A stretch of DNA of 64,000 nt from Karalla daura (lineage: Eukaryota > Chordata > Actinopteri > Chaetodontiformes > Leiognathidae), in contig CM055205.1 in NCBI GenBank assembly GCA_029224185.1, positions 11,079,819-11,143,818 of the forward strand. Direction: 5' to 3'. The notes under the pieces were generated by a model, which was given only the letters and a program-made list of their open reading frames with translations, had not been told where the DNA came from and did no database searches. Shown here in pieces: positions 10,646-21,245 of this stretch. Within the stretch, counting starts at the first letter, position 1. The number at the start of each line of letters is the position of its first letter. Made by a program: the position numbers and the translations under genes.

Positions 10646-11131
10646 ATGCTCTTCCTCCTCTTCCTCTTTGGTGTGGCTGTGGGCGCTACACTACCTGCTA
10701 ATGACCATCCAGTGGTGATGCGGCATGGTGGCTGTCCGTGGTTCTGGCATAGTTACAACGGCCGCTGCTACAGATATGTGGCCAAACCGTTGTCCTGGTC
10801 TGATGCTGAACTCAACTGTCTGTCTCTGGGAGGTAACCTGGTGTCCATCCACAGTTCTAGGGAGGACACCTTTGTCCAACACCTCATCCGCAACTTTGAC
10901 CATTCCAAGAAATCCACCTGGATTGGACTCAGTGATACCCACAAAGAAGGCAGCTGGATGTGGTCTGATGGCTCCAAAGCTACGTTTTTCTCTTGGCATC
11001 GGGGACAGCCAGACAACGCTCATAAAAAAGAACACTGTGGACATACTAACTACGGTTATGACTTGAAATGGAATGACAATGGATGCCATTTTACATTTCC
11101 CTCTGTCTGTGCAACTCGCATTTGCTATTAG
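10646..11131 (+). CDS. Secreted C-type lectin B (QPD type), intronless
   Basis: A 161-aa single-exon protein with signal peptide (1-13) and one C-type lectin domain. Cysteines at 30, 41, 58, 131, 147 and 155 give three disulfides. C160 is an extra cysteine just before the terminal Tyr. QPD at 121-123, E129 and WND at 142-144 make up the calcium and galactose-type site. It differs clearly from lectin A in the loop after QPD (more basic, with adjacent lysines) and in the mature N-terminus. As a soluble, secreted single-CRD lectin it is likely to bind sugars on microbes or mucus; that is inferred from family. TATA and AP-1-like elements lie upstream. Confidence 0.9.
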   Translation: MLFLLFLFGVAVGATLPANDHPVVMRHGGCPWFWHSYNGRCYRYVAKPLSWSDAELNCLSLGGNLVSIHSSREDTFVQHLIRNFDHSKKSTWIGLSDTHKEGSWMWSDGSKATFFSWHRGQPDNAHKKEHCGHTNYGYDLKWNDNGCHFTFPSVCATRICY

Positions 11132-12560
11132 CAACAGAAACAGTTACAATGTCTGAATCATCATCATCCTTTTACTGTTCACCTGAAGTTTTGATTTCAC
11201 AAAGCTTCATTTTCCTGATTGTCTCAAATGAACACAGGGAACTCCTGTTGGTTATCATCACCATGATTTCCTCGGTAATCTCACAGATAATCCTGATGTC
11301 TCTTTATATTTTTGATGTCTCTTTTATGCGAAATCACTCCTGTCTTTTTACTCCTGTCTGTGTGATCATAATACTTAGCAGCTGTAGTGATTGTGTGTGA
11401 TTCAACTCTGATCTTCCACCTGTTGCTGTGACATAATACACCTTCAAATCTTCAGTAATAAAATAAAAATAAAAATAAAATAAAACTGTGCAATGCAATT
11501 CTAAGACTATTGAATGATTTCAGTTTTTCATTGAGTTTTGAAAACTTATAGATTTATGAGAAACTATACAATTTAAGAATCAGAGGTAGATTCTTTCACA
11601 TCTGGAATGAATTTTACTGCAGTGTGGAATGAGTTCATATTCTTCACATCTTTGATCCCAACACATCCCCTGTAAATACCTCATTTCAGAAAGCAAAAGA
11701 GACTGATATTACATTGAATAACAGAGTTATTCCTGAGGGAAAATGAGGATGTTCTTGATGACTATGATGTTTTGCAGTGTTGGAGTGTACTTCGTTCAGT
11801 CTGTCTTGTTGTCTCTTTGTTTGTTGTCTTTATCAATTAAAGCTTGACTGTAACATCTGTCTATGTCCAGTCTATGAGAAGACTTCACCTTATTCGTCTG
11901 AATAGAGAAAACTCTGGATCTCATTCTGTTTAAGATCATTGGTGCTTGCTGGTTGTTTATTTTAGTATGCTATTCTGTTAAAAAAAATCTTGTCATAACA
12001 GAAAGCTTATTGTTGTCTTTTACCTCACCTTCGAGATGTTTTTCCCAGGTGTATGATCTGGTGCATGATCTGGTCTCCCAAATCCGGTAATCTGGCAATC
12101 ACAAAATACTTGTCCCCTTGTGTAAATTTATGACTGAAAAATATCCTGGCAGTTTGAATCAGGTTCAGAAATGGGTAGAGTTAGACTTTACCAGCAAAGG
12201 AATCCTCAGTGAAAACCAGCAAGAGAGATTAAAGACACAGTTACGGCAGAAAAAGTTGAAGGAGTGCAGCTCAGCATTTCACCATGTCCAAGATAGAGCA
12301 GGAAAAAAATGAAACAACAATGAAACTTTATGTTTACCTTGTGACTGCTAGCATACCATTAGCAACTAGCCAGGAAAGTCATGCCTGTATTTTAAATGTA
12401 GTACCAGTTTCGACCACAAGCGGGCAGTCGTACTTTTGAGTGAGTGCCAGTTGCGCAGTTTGTATTGGAAATGGATGAAGCTGTGTTTTTCTTGTATGCT
12501 GCATGTCAGATCTGTTCTTCAGATGTAAGTGTCTCTTACTCCGTGTCAGGAAAAAGTTTT
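11132..12560 (+). other. Lectin B 3' flank; no further gene
   Basis: The lectin 3' UTR phrase is present near 11190-11240. An A-rich AATAAA cluster at about 11455-11485 is the probable poly(A) region. About 11855-12160 repeats 2365-2700. A 64-codon open frame at 12118-12312 lies on this repeat, is not open in the other copy and is not taken as a gene. CCACAAGCGGGCAG at 12414-12427 is CTCF-like. Confidence 0.45.
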
Positions 12561-13190
12561 GTGTGAATACCTCTCACATATCATTAGAAAAGCCAGCAAA
12601 TTGGAATTGGCAAGGGTTTGGTCACTGGTTGCATAACCGTCTCAGCCTAAAAGACTTTGAGTCAGCTGCAGAGGATCATCTGATAAAGTATAGCGGGAAA
12701 GGGATGGAAATGTGGGAAATGTGTATCGATCAATGTTGGACAACACAGTGTCGGTCCAAAGGTCCGTCAAGCTTGTGGAAGAAAAACTAACATATTGATC
12801 TTTTTACACTGGCAGAAACAGAGGATATTTCACTACATCATCACTATGGGCTTCCATAGTAGTATGTATTATGTAGGGCTTTTAAAAGGAGTTGAGACTT
12901 TGGTGATGCACCGCAAATTTGAGCAGAGGCCATGTTTGAAACAGTAACACTGAAAGAAAGACACCATGGATGGCATCATTCCAGTGTTTGAATCATAACT
13001 TATAATTATTATTATGAGTTTTTTATTATTTTTTTTGAGACCTGGAAGAACCTTGAGTGCAAACCTGGCCCAGTGGAGCGGAGCTCAAACACCACACCAA
13101 GCACCGGAAGCACTCTGTAGTCCCAAGTAAACTGTGTTGTGTGTTTATACAGACAATGATCGATCAATTCACCAGAACAGGTTTTTTCAG

Positions 13191-13348
13191 TAATCTGAGT
13201 CATGATATTACAACACAGGTGAAATCAGCCTCCCTCAGCCTATAAAAGAGCTCTGTCTGCCTGCTGCCATACACAACTCCTGCCAACTCCCAGCGGTGCA
13301 CATCACAAGCTGTACTCCAGCGACTCTGAGGGCCACTCTGACAGCACC
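13191..13348 (+). promoter_or_regulatory. Lectin C promoter and 5' leader
   Basis: TGAGTCA at 13196-13202 and TATAAAAG at 13241-13248, then the shared leader. Almost the same as the lectin A promoter. Confidence 0.75.
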
Positions 13349-13831
13349 ATGCTCTTCCTCCTCTTCCTCTTTGGCGTGGCTGTGGCCACTCCCCCGCGAC
13401 TTGATGAAGTCCAACCAGTGCTGATGGAGCAAGGGGACTGTGCAGAGTTCTGGCACAGTTACAGCGGCCGCTGCTACAGATACGTGGCCACACCGTTGTC
13501 CTGGATTGATGCTGAGCTCAACTGTCTGTCTCTGGGAGGTAACCTGGTGTCCATCCACAGTCCTGAGGAGGACACCTTTGTCCAACAGCTCATTCAAAGC
13601 TTTGACACTTCCAAGAGATTCACCTGGATGGGACTCACTGACAATCATAAAGCAGGAAGCTGGCTGTGGTCTGATGGCTCCAGAGCTGAGTTTTTCTCTT
13701 GGAATCAAGGACAGCCAGACAACGCAGGTGGAAATGAACGCTGTGTTCATTACCGTGATGACTTTAAATGGAATGACATCCTGTGTAGTAACACATATGC
13801 CTCTGTTTGCACAACACGCATTGGCTGCTAG
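13349..13831 (+). CDS. Secreted C-type lectin C (QPD type), intronless, near-twin of A
   Basis: A 160-aa single-exon lectin with signal peptide and one CRD, QPD at 122-124, E130, WND at 141-143 and the terminal C160. I see differences from lectin A only in the first mature residues (ATPPRLDE against ATTPLPDE) and at residue 60 (Leu against Val). From about codon 68 to well past the stop the two genes read the same. C shares a GGTAACCTGG string with lectin B where A has GGAAACCTGG like lectin D, which suggests conversion between copies. Function as for A. Confidence 0.9.
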   Translation: MLFLLFLFGVAVATPPRLDEVQPVLMEQGDCAEFWHSYSGRCYRYVATPLSWIDAELNCLSLGGNLVSIHSPEEDTFVQQLIQSFDTSKRFTWMGLTDNHKAGSWLWSDGSRAEFFSWNQGQPDNAGGNERCVHYRDDFKWNDILCSNTYASVCTTRIGC

Positions 13832-14262
13832 ATATTAACAATGTCTGAATCAGCCTGGTTACTCTTCACCTGATGCTGTTATTTCACATACCTTCATATT
13901 GTCAGATGCATTGCTCAAATGGATCTACTGAAGAGTATGTAGAGATATATTAAATGATTAAAAAAACTTGAATCATCGCAGATTTGCTTTGTTTGTTTTT
14001 TCTTTAAGGAGACACCTAACCATCTACACTGAAGTGTTACAACAATTAAAAAAGTGCTTGAGGGTAATTTGCCCTAGACTCATCTCTTGGTTTTTCCTTA
14101 AAATATAAACACATGTAATGAATGCCAGTGTGCGGACAATACGACACAAAACAGTTCTCAGTTAAATCACTCTATGTATCAAGCACAAGCTGTCTGCTCA
14201 AACACATACGCAATAATATTATTATTGTGGCCTGTGTTGACCACCTAATGTAAGTAAATAGT
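13832..14262 (+). other. Lectin C 3' UTR and flank
   Basis: Matches 4586-4850 almost base for base, apart from a short insertion near 14026 (CACTGA). It then continues into a segment shared with 195-330 and 16690-16830. Confidence 0.55.
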
Positions 14263-14790
14263 CACTGAGTTTCTGACAGGTCATTATCTCATCTATGTGA
14301 TCCTGATGACCTGCTTTAGAGACAAAGCCACTGTTGATCTCTGTGGCTTGAAGCTCCACTGCTGGGATGTTACATTCATAGCCACATGAGGGCAGCAGAA
14401 GAGAACATTAGGGAGAAGATGCTGGTTTCTTCATCATAGTTTCCCTGATTGATACTGAATCGATTATTTCCCTTTATTGTCTTCAATGCATACAGCAATG
14501 AGAGAATTAGAAATAATGTAATACACAGTAATCGTGCTGACAATTCTTATGTTGATATCACATATGCTTCTACACCATGTTGGTTTGAGCTATTTACAGT
14601 ACATAGTGTGTTAGTAGCTCACCATACACTATGAGCACAAATAAACATTTCCCACATTCATTCATGGTTGATTGACTGGGGAAAGAATATTTGTACATTT
14701 TAATAGTTAGCAGATATTCACCTAGCATTCAAAACAAATCATACAAAAATGTTGACAAAACTTACAGATCATGCAGACTACCTCAAATGT
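14262..14790 (+). repeat. Lectin-array 3' flank module, copy 4
   Basis: Same module as 335-992, in the same orientation. CTCF-like CCACATGAGGGCAG is at 14382-14395. Confidence 0.75.
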
Positions 14791-15115
14791 TGAGTATGGG
14801 TGAAGGCAGGGAACACACCCTGGACAGGTCTCCAATCCATCACAGGACACACACACAGTCATCACTATGACACTCACAGCTACACAACATTTGGAGTCTC
14901 CAATGGACCTAAATATGTATGTTTTCTGAACTGTGATAAAAGACTGGAGAACCCAGAGAAATCAGCACACACACACAGAAGACATACAGACGACACACAG
15001 AGACACCATCGGTCTGACTGGGGGTCAAACCCAGGACCTTCTTGCGGTGTGGCAGCTGCACTATTACCCAATGCAGCGGGTAAACAACTTAGAAACATTA
15101 TCATTGTTATTGTAC
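14790..15115. repeat. Interspersed fish repeat, copy 2
   Basis: Shares the phrase GGTGAAGGCAGGGAACACACCCTGGACAGG-like text with 1990-2025 and continues through a GGGTCAAACCCAGGACCTTC-like box. The latter resembles an A/B-box style phrase of fish repeats. Non-coding. Confidence 0.55.
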
Positions 15116-15512
15116 TTGATTTAGCATTGGATGGATAGATGGGGTAATTTCAAAGCAAATGCTTCCTTTCCATTTTAGAGAACTGACATCAGCTTTGTGG
15201 CACTAATTGGGTCCAAACGGTGAACAACTTGTTTTTGCTTCAAATGTTTCCTTGCTTGTCTGTGAAGTTGATATCTGGGGCAAACATTTGTTTAATAAAT
15301 AATCCTTCCTGATAGGTGAAAAAGATTTCTGCCAGATGTACAGCACTGCTGATCATTTGTGGACTTTTATTACTAGTCACTGATTTCCTTGTTCTACTTA
15401 AGGCGTCCAGGAAAATCCTTATCTAAAGTCTCTGTACATCCCAATGAATTGAGTTGTTTTTTCAGATTGGAAATGATTGATCAGTCCAACAGAAAAGGTT
15501 TTCTATGTCACC

Positions 15513-15667
15513 TGAGTCATGATATCACAACACAGGTGAAATCAGCCTCCCTCAGCCTATAAAAGAGCTCCGTCTGCCTGCTGCCTCCTTCACAACTCCT
15601 GCCAGCTCCCAGCGGTGCACATCACAAGCTGTACTCCAGCGACTCTGAGGGCCACTCTGACAGCACC
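15513..15667 (+). promoter_or_regulatory. Lectin D promoter and 5' leader
   Basis: TGAGTCA at 15513-15519 and TATAAAAG at 15558-15565 with the shared leader to the ATG. The spacing is the same as in the other copies. Confidence 0.75.
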
Positions 15668-16159
15668 ATGCTCTTCCTCCTCTTCCTCTTTGGTGTGGCT
15701 GTGGCCACTACCACGCCTCCTGTAGAAGACCATCCTGTGCCATTGCAGCGTGGTGCCTGTCCATGGTCATGGTACGGTTACAACGGCCGCTGCTACCGAT
15801 ATGTGGCCACACCGTTGCCCTGGGCTCATGCTGAGTTCAACTGTCTGTCAATGGGAGGAAACCTGGTGTCCATCCACAACTCTGGGGAGGATTACTTTGT
15901 CCTCAGACTGATCCACCACTTTGAACATATTAGGAGACCCACCTGGATTGGACTCACTGACATTCACATAGAAGGCAGGTGGATGTGGTCTGATGGCTCA
16001 AGAGCTAAGTTTTTCTCTTGGGGTCGTGGAGAGCCAAACAATGTGGAACATGGAAATGAGCACTGTGGACAGACCAACTTCGGTTATGCCCTTAAATGGA
16101 ATGACAGTATATGCCGTCTTGCATTTCCCTCTGTTTGTGCAACTCGCATTGGCTTTTAG
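15668..16159 (+). CDS. Secreted C-type lectin D (EPN type), intronless
   Basis: A 163-aa single-exon protein with signal peptide (1-13) and one CRD. Cysteines 31, 42, 59, 133, 149 and 157 give three disulfides. The terminal residue is Phe, so the extra cysteine of A and C is absent. The ligand motif is EPN (122-124), with E131 and WND at 144-146. In this fold EPN is linked to mannose-type binding, unlike the QPD of its neighbours, so this copy probably binds a different class of sugars; that is inference from established CRD rules. The domain is otherwise intact and the promoter is of the shared type. Confidence 0.9.
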   Translation: MLFLLFLFGVAVATTTPPVEDHPVPLQRGACPWSWYGYNGRCYRYVATPLPWAHAEFNCLSMGGNLVSIHNSGEDYFVLRLIHHFEHIRRPTWIGLTDIHIEGRWMWSDGSRAKFFSWGRGEPNNVEHGNEHCGQTNFGYALKWNDSICRLAFPSVCATRIGF

Positions 16160-16834
16160 CAACAGAGCACAGTTACAAAGTCTGAATCAGCCTGGTTACC
16201 GTTCACCTGATGCTATGATTTCACAAACCTTAATTTTCCTGATTGTATCAAATGAACACTGGGAACTGTGTATTTTCAGTATTTTCTTATACAATACTGA
16301 TGTCTTGTCATTGTGCAAAACTGTGTTTGCAGCACGTGTCATATTCTGTGTGTGTGTGATCGTTGGTTGTATTCAGATGCAACAAATTATTTAAATTGAT
16401 TCAACATTGATTTTCTCCCTGTTGTTTTGAAGTGGTAAATCAAGTGATCAAACATGACAACAAAACTTCCCATGTCAAAAGCTTTACTTAAACTGATCCA
16501 CCCAAGAGTGTGTAGAGATTCATTAAACTTCCAAAAACTTTCAATGATGTCAGATTTTTTTGTTTGTCTTTCTCATCATTGACTCTTAGATTAAGGAGAG
16601 ACCTAATGAACTAAATTGAAGTATTATGACAATTATCAAGGCATTTCAGTGGAATTTGCCTGAGCCTCATCTCCTGGTTTTTCCTTGTAATAAAGATAAA
16701 CACATGTAATGAATGCCAGTGTGTGGACAATACGACACAAAACATTTCTCAGTCAAATCTTTTTTGTGTATCAAGCACAAGCTGACTGCTCAACCACATA
16801 TAGAATATTATCGATGGGGCCTGTGTTGACCACC
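16160..16834 (+). other. Lectin D 3' UTR and flank
   Basis: Lectin 3' UTR phrase at about 16185-16265. The block from about 16585 matches bases 95-330 of the window (the ghost unit). No other gene is seen. Confidence 0.5.
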
Positions 16835-17520
16835 TGAGTTTCTGACAGGCCATTATCTCATCTATGTGATCCTGATGACCTGCTTTCGAGACAAAGCCAC
16901 TGTTGATCTCTGTGGCTTGAAGCTCCACTGCTGGGATGTTACATTTGTAGCCACTTGAGGGCAGCAGAAGAGAACATTAGGAAGAAGATGCTGGTTTCTT
17001 CATCATGGTTTCCCTGATTGATACTGAATTGATTATTTCCCTTTATTGTCTTCAATGCATACAGCAATGAGAGAATTACAAATAATGTAATACACAGTAA
17101 TCGTGCTGACAATTCTTATGTTGATATTACATATGCTTCTACACCATGTTGGTTTGAGCTATTTACAGTACATAGTGTGTTAGTAGCTCACCATACACTA
17201 TGAGCACAAATAAACAAGAATATTTGTACATTTTAATAGTTAGCAGATATTCACATAGCATTCAAAACAAAGCATACAAAAATGTTGACAAAACTGGTAG
17301 ATCATGCAGACTACCTCAAATATACAGTAGTTCAACTTTAAAAAGTTCATCTCTGAAATTAAAATGAGCAAGGTGATTAACCTGGGGCTACTCTGTTTTT
17401 CTATGTGGCCACTCCAGTGTTAGAAGATGAAGTTAGGAGATGTAGCTACAGCAGCCTAGGAACAATAAGGAGCTGAACCAGGCAGTGCTGCAAGGAATAT
17501 TTCTTAGCTTCTGCTGTTTA
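16834..17520 (+). repeat. Lectin-array 3' flank module, copy 5
   Basis: The most complete copy of the module. It includes CCACTTGAGGGCAG (16951-16964) and runs uninterrupted into AACAATAAGGAGCTG, providing the empty site for the insertion at 993-1494. A short segment present in copy 1 (TTCCCTCATTC...GGGGAAA) is deleted near 17216. Confidence 0.75.
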
Positions 17521-18350
17521 GGTATTATTGCTGAGTTCCATTAATTAGATGAACATACTGCGTTTACCGCTTTTGTACTGCCAGGTTATTCTCTGATAGT
17601 CTTTGGGTTTCTGCTGGCTCGTCACGGACGGTTGGGGCTTGCTGACAACGTTGTGTGCACACACCGGAATTGAAGCCGGCATGTATCCGTCTTGTTGGAC
17701 AGATATCAAAACTGAACACAATGCAAACTTGTATTTAATAAGTTAATTATTATTTGCCTTTTTTCATTGTGACATAGTCACGAAGGTGGTGGATCCAATT
17801 AAATAGCTACCGGATCTAGTCAGAGGTTCCGGATCTTGTTCCAGCATGTTCTGGCTCAAATTGAGCCTTGTTCACATCCAATGTTTATTCCGCCTGACAT
17901 TGAAAATACAAACACAGGTATTGTATCTGAAGTCTATGTCTGAAACCCCATGTAGTGTTGTACATTTGTCCATGTGATAGTTCATGGGTTTCTCATGTAC
18001 ATCAGGGTTAGAGTGTAAAGAGTAAAACATCTAGAGCTCATGGGAAGAGGAAACCTAATGGTCTTGGGTTCAGATGACTATTTGAATGAAAAAAACAGAT
18101 GTGTATGTTGGAGATACCCATAACCATATTATCTCTAAGCAGACCATGGTGCATGTATCATGCTGGTCTTTTTTGCATTAAACCTTTTTTATATGTAAGA
18201 CAGTAAGACAGTGCCAGTGGAGTCTCTTTCATTATCTTCATCATCATCGCTCCTTGGGAAGCAACAAGACAAGCAACGAAGAAAAGTTGATATAAATCAA
18301 AGTTACATTGATGAAAAAGTGCAAAAGCCTTGCATGACCTATTCAAGCCT
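17520..18350. other. Unrecognised stretch between lectins D and E
   Basis: About 17525-18000 has more CpG than its surroundings (GTCACGGACGG, AAGCCGGCATGTATCCG, CTACCGGATC) and no match elsewhere in the window. It may be an old transposon, but I cannot name one. No open frame is convincing. Confidence 0.35.
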
Positions 18351-18609
18351 GGGTCTATTCACGTGGAAGTAGTTTTCTTCAGATTATCAAACCCTGTGTA
18401 TATTAAAAATCAACCCTGCATCACTGACCCGGACTCATATCAAGCCATCAATGAATTTATGATGCATCTATTGCTGTTCATGTCCAGGATGTATTCCCTG
18501 CCTTCACCCTGTGTCCTAGTAATTGTGTCCTGGTAGGTGTTCCCATTGAACTGTTCTGTTGTTTTAGATTGAGAATAATTGCTCCATCCACCAGAACAGG
18601 TTTTCTAAG

Positions 18610-18769
18610 TAACCTGAGTCACAATATCACAACACAGGTGAAATCAGCCTCCCTCAGCCTATAAAAGAGCTCTGTCTTTCTGCTGCCTCCTTCACAATTC
18701 CTGCCAACTCCCAGCGGTGCACATCACAAGCTGTACTCCAGCGACTCTGAGGGCCACTCTGACAGCACC
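18610..18769 (+). promoter_or_regulatory. Lectin E promoter and 5' leader
   Basis: TGAGTCA at 18615-18621 and TATAAAAG at 18660-18667. The bases after the AP-1-like site differ slightly (CAATATCAC), but the site itself is kept. Confidence 0.75.
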
Positions 18770-19255
18770 ATGCTCTTCCTCCTCTTCCTCTTTGGTGTGG
18801 CTGTGGGCGCTACACCACCTGCTAAAGACCATCCAGTGGTGATGCAGCGTGGTGCCTGTCCACCATTCTGGTTCAGTTACAACGGCCGCTGCTACAGATA
18901 TGTGGCCAAACCGTTGTCCTGGGCTGATGCTGAGCTCCACTGTCTGTCTCTGGGAGGGAACCTGGTGTCCATCCACAGTAAGGAGGAGGACACCTTTGTC
19001 CAACACCTCATCCACAACTTTGACCATTCCGGGAGATTCACCTGGATTGGACTCACTGACATCCACAAAGAAGGCAGCTGGATGTGGTCTGATGGCTCCA
19101 GAGCTGAGTTTCTCATTTGGGGTCCTGCACAGCCAGACAACTTCCAAGGAAAAGAGCACTGTGGACATACTAACTACAGTGGTGACTTAAAGTGGAATGA
19201 CTATGAATGCCATCTTGCATTTCCCTCTGTTTGTGCAACTCGCATTGGCTTTTAG
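18770..19255 (+). CDS. Secreted C-type lectin E (QPD type), intronless
   Basis: A 161-aa single-exon protein with signal peptide and one CRD. Cysteines 30, 41, 58, 131, 147 and 155; the terminal residue is Phe, so there is no extra cysteine. QPD at 121-123, E129 and WND at 142-144. The strand before the loop is unusual: FLIWGPAQPDN where the others have FFSWxxGQPDN or GEPNN, so the glycine before the motif is replaced by Ala. Closest to lectin B in the mature N-terminus and the first half of the CRD. Secreted sugar-binding role inferred from family. Confidence 0.9.
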   Translation: MLFLLFLFGVAVGATPPAKDHPVVMQRGACPPFWFSYNGRCYRYVAKPLSWADAELHCLSLGGNLVSIHSKEEDTFVQHLIHNFDHSGRFTWIGLTDIHKEGSWMWSDGSRAEFLIWGPAQPDNFQGKEHCGHTNYSGDLKWNDYECHLAFPSVCATRIGF

Positions 19256-19800
19256 CAACAGAGAAAGCTACAATGTCTGAGTCAGCCTGGTTACTGTTCA
19301 CCTGATGCTGTTATTTCACAAACCTTCAATTTCCTGATTGTATCAAATGAACACAGAACTCCTGTTGGTTATCATAGCAATGATTTCCTCCGTAATTAAT
19401 CTTACAGGTCATTCTGATGTCTCTTCACTGTACAAAATCACATTTACTCCTGTCTGTGTGATCATAATACTTAACAGCTGTAGTGATTGTGTGTGATTCA
19501 ACTCTGATCTTCCACCTGATTTCAGTTCATTTTTATTGAGCTTTGAAAACTGGTAGATATATGAGAAATATATATCGTGTAGGCATCAGAGGTAGATATT
19601 TTTTCTATATCTCTATTTAAATTCTGAATTCTACTGCAGTGTGGACTGAGTTCATATTTTTCACATCTTTGATCCAACCATATCCACTGTAATTACCTCA
19701 TTTCAGAAAGGTGACACATATTATGGCTCTTCCTACCTCGATATTACACTGAATAATGTTTAATGTTGACAAGGTTGTTACTGTAGTTTATTGTTTTGCA
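19256..19800 (+). other. Lectin E 3' UTR and flank
   Basis: Lectin 3' UTR phrase at about 19280-19355. The following sequence matches parts of the lectin B flank (TGTGATCATAATACTTA-CAGCTG at about 19460). No gene. Confidence 0.45.
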
Positions 19801-20775
19801 CCTTCCATTGATAGGTTAATTTTAAAGCTGCGGGAAGCATTTGTAAGACTTCAGCACAACCTTTGATCATTGAAATTGGTATTAAATAACAAGAAAAGTA
19901 AATACATGATCTTTTCAAGGAGTCAGAAGTGTAATTCTGCTATACCACCCCTTTATACTCTGCAGGACAGATCCATAGAACTGGTCGCCTCCTACAAATA
20001 TCTGGACTTTGTGTTGGAGGAGGATTTGTCTTTCAAACCTCAGTTACTTTCTAAGATAAGATAGGGTTTTATTATCTCAATAGTGCTTGTTTTCAACACT
20101 CTACCGGAAGGAGGTTGGTGGAAGTCACATTTTTACCTGTTTTGGATTATGGGCATATTTTTTACAGAAATACCACTGAGGCACTTTTACAATCTCTGGA
20201 TTCTGTTTATCACTCTGCACTAAGATTTATATCATGTAAAAACCATTGCACACATCCCTGTATACTGTATGATCTAGTAGACTGGCCATCACTACATGTT
20301 AGGTGGCACAAGCATTGGCTCCTATTTGTACAATATACAAGACTATACTTGGCCAGCTTCCTTCCTAAATGCGTCTCTTAACTTTTAGCGATAAACGGTT
20401 TAATCTATGCTCAAGTAGCTATATTTTTTTAAATATCCCCATAATGATGACAAAATTTGGTAAAACTGCTTTAATCTACTGTGCCCCAACTGCATGGAAT
20501 GAGATGAAAAAAATCACTCAAACTTGCTGTTTTTATTTGTGTAAACGAGTTCAAAGCCCATCTTAACCACACATTCAAATCTGTTTGCACTTGTTTTAAC
20601 CTCTAACTTTGTTTTATGTGCTTTTATATTCACATTTACTCTAATCTTTTCTGTTTTTCCTGCATCCTGGCTTTTGTAATGTAATGTGTGCTGCTACCGT
20701 GACCAGGGCTCATTTGTAAAAGAGATATTTATCTCAATGTGATTTGCTTCCCTGGTTAAATAAGGGTAAAATAAT
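19800..20775 (+). mobile_element. Degraded LINE (reverse transcriptase C-terminal part and 3' end)
   Basis: Three frames together carry the C-terminal part of a non-LTR reverse transcriptase: LVLNNKKSKYMIFSRS and YKYLDFVLEEDLSFKP at about 19870-20050, then TFLPVLDYGHIFYRNT and a following PSLHVRWHKHW region at 20120-20380, then a CAPTAWNEM phrase at about 20480. The frame is broken by stops and shifts, so it is dead. The 3' end has the fish L2/CR1-like tail phrase AAAGAGATATTTATCTCAATG...CCTGGTTAAATAAGGGTAAA at about 20718-20772. The clade is not settled. Confidence 0.8.
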
Positions 20776-20785
20776 GTATATATAC

Positions 20786-20787
<2 letters not shown>

Positions 20788-20830
<43 letters not shown>
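20788..20830. repeat. (TG)n microsatellite after LINE tail
   Basis: About 20 TG units flanked by ATATATA on both sides, directly after the LINE 3' end. Confidence 0.9.
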
Positions 20831-20837
<7 letters not shown>

Positions 20838-21011
20838 TTTTTTTTCTTCAAAAGCTGATGAACTGAAATGAACCACAAATTTCCTAAGGCATGAGTCTAA
20901 TACTCTCCACTTGTTGGATGAGAGAAAGCTGCCTTGATAATATTTATTTTAGGAATATTATTTTTAGCATTAATGGCTCTGTTAATTGTCTCATGCAATT
21001 CTCATCATCAT

Positions 21012-21245
21012 CAACTTTGACCGTTCTGGGAGACCCGTCTGGATTGGACTCAGTGACATTCACAAAGCCAGCAGGTGGATGTGATCTGATGGCTCCAGAA
21101 CTGAGTTTTTCCCTCTCTCTTGGTCTTGTGGACAGCCAGACAACAAGACTGGAAATCAACACAGTGACAGACCAACTTTGGCGATGACTTCAAACGGACT
21201 GACATCAGATGTAATTATATAATTGCCTCTGTTTGCGCAACCCAT
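21012..21245 (+). pseudogene. Lectin CRD fragment (3' half), broken
   Basis: Starts at CAACTTTGACCGTTCTGGGAG, matching lectin E from codon about 83, and runs to the CCTCTGTTTGCGCAACC end of the CRD. Seen breaks: the Trp of the WMWSDG motif is a TGA stop, a 6-bp insertion lies before the ligand loop, and a 1-bp loss near 21165 shifts the frame. WND reads as RTD in the shifted frame. The QPD string survives. The 5' half and promoter are missing. Confidence 0.8.

Noticed and set aside
12118..12312. 64-codon open frame on the plus strand
   Set aside because: It lies in a flank module also found near 2640, where the frame is not kept; no signal peptide or domain is seen.
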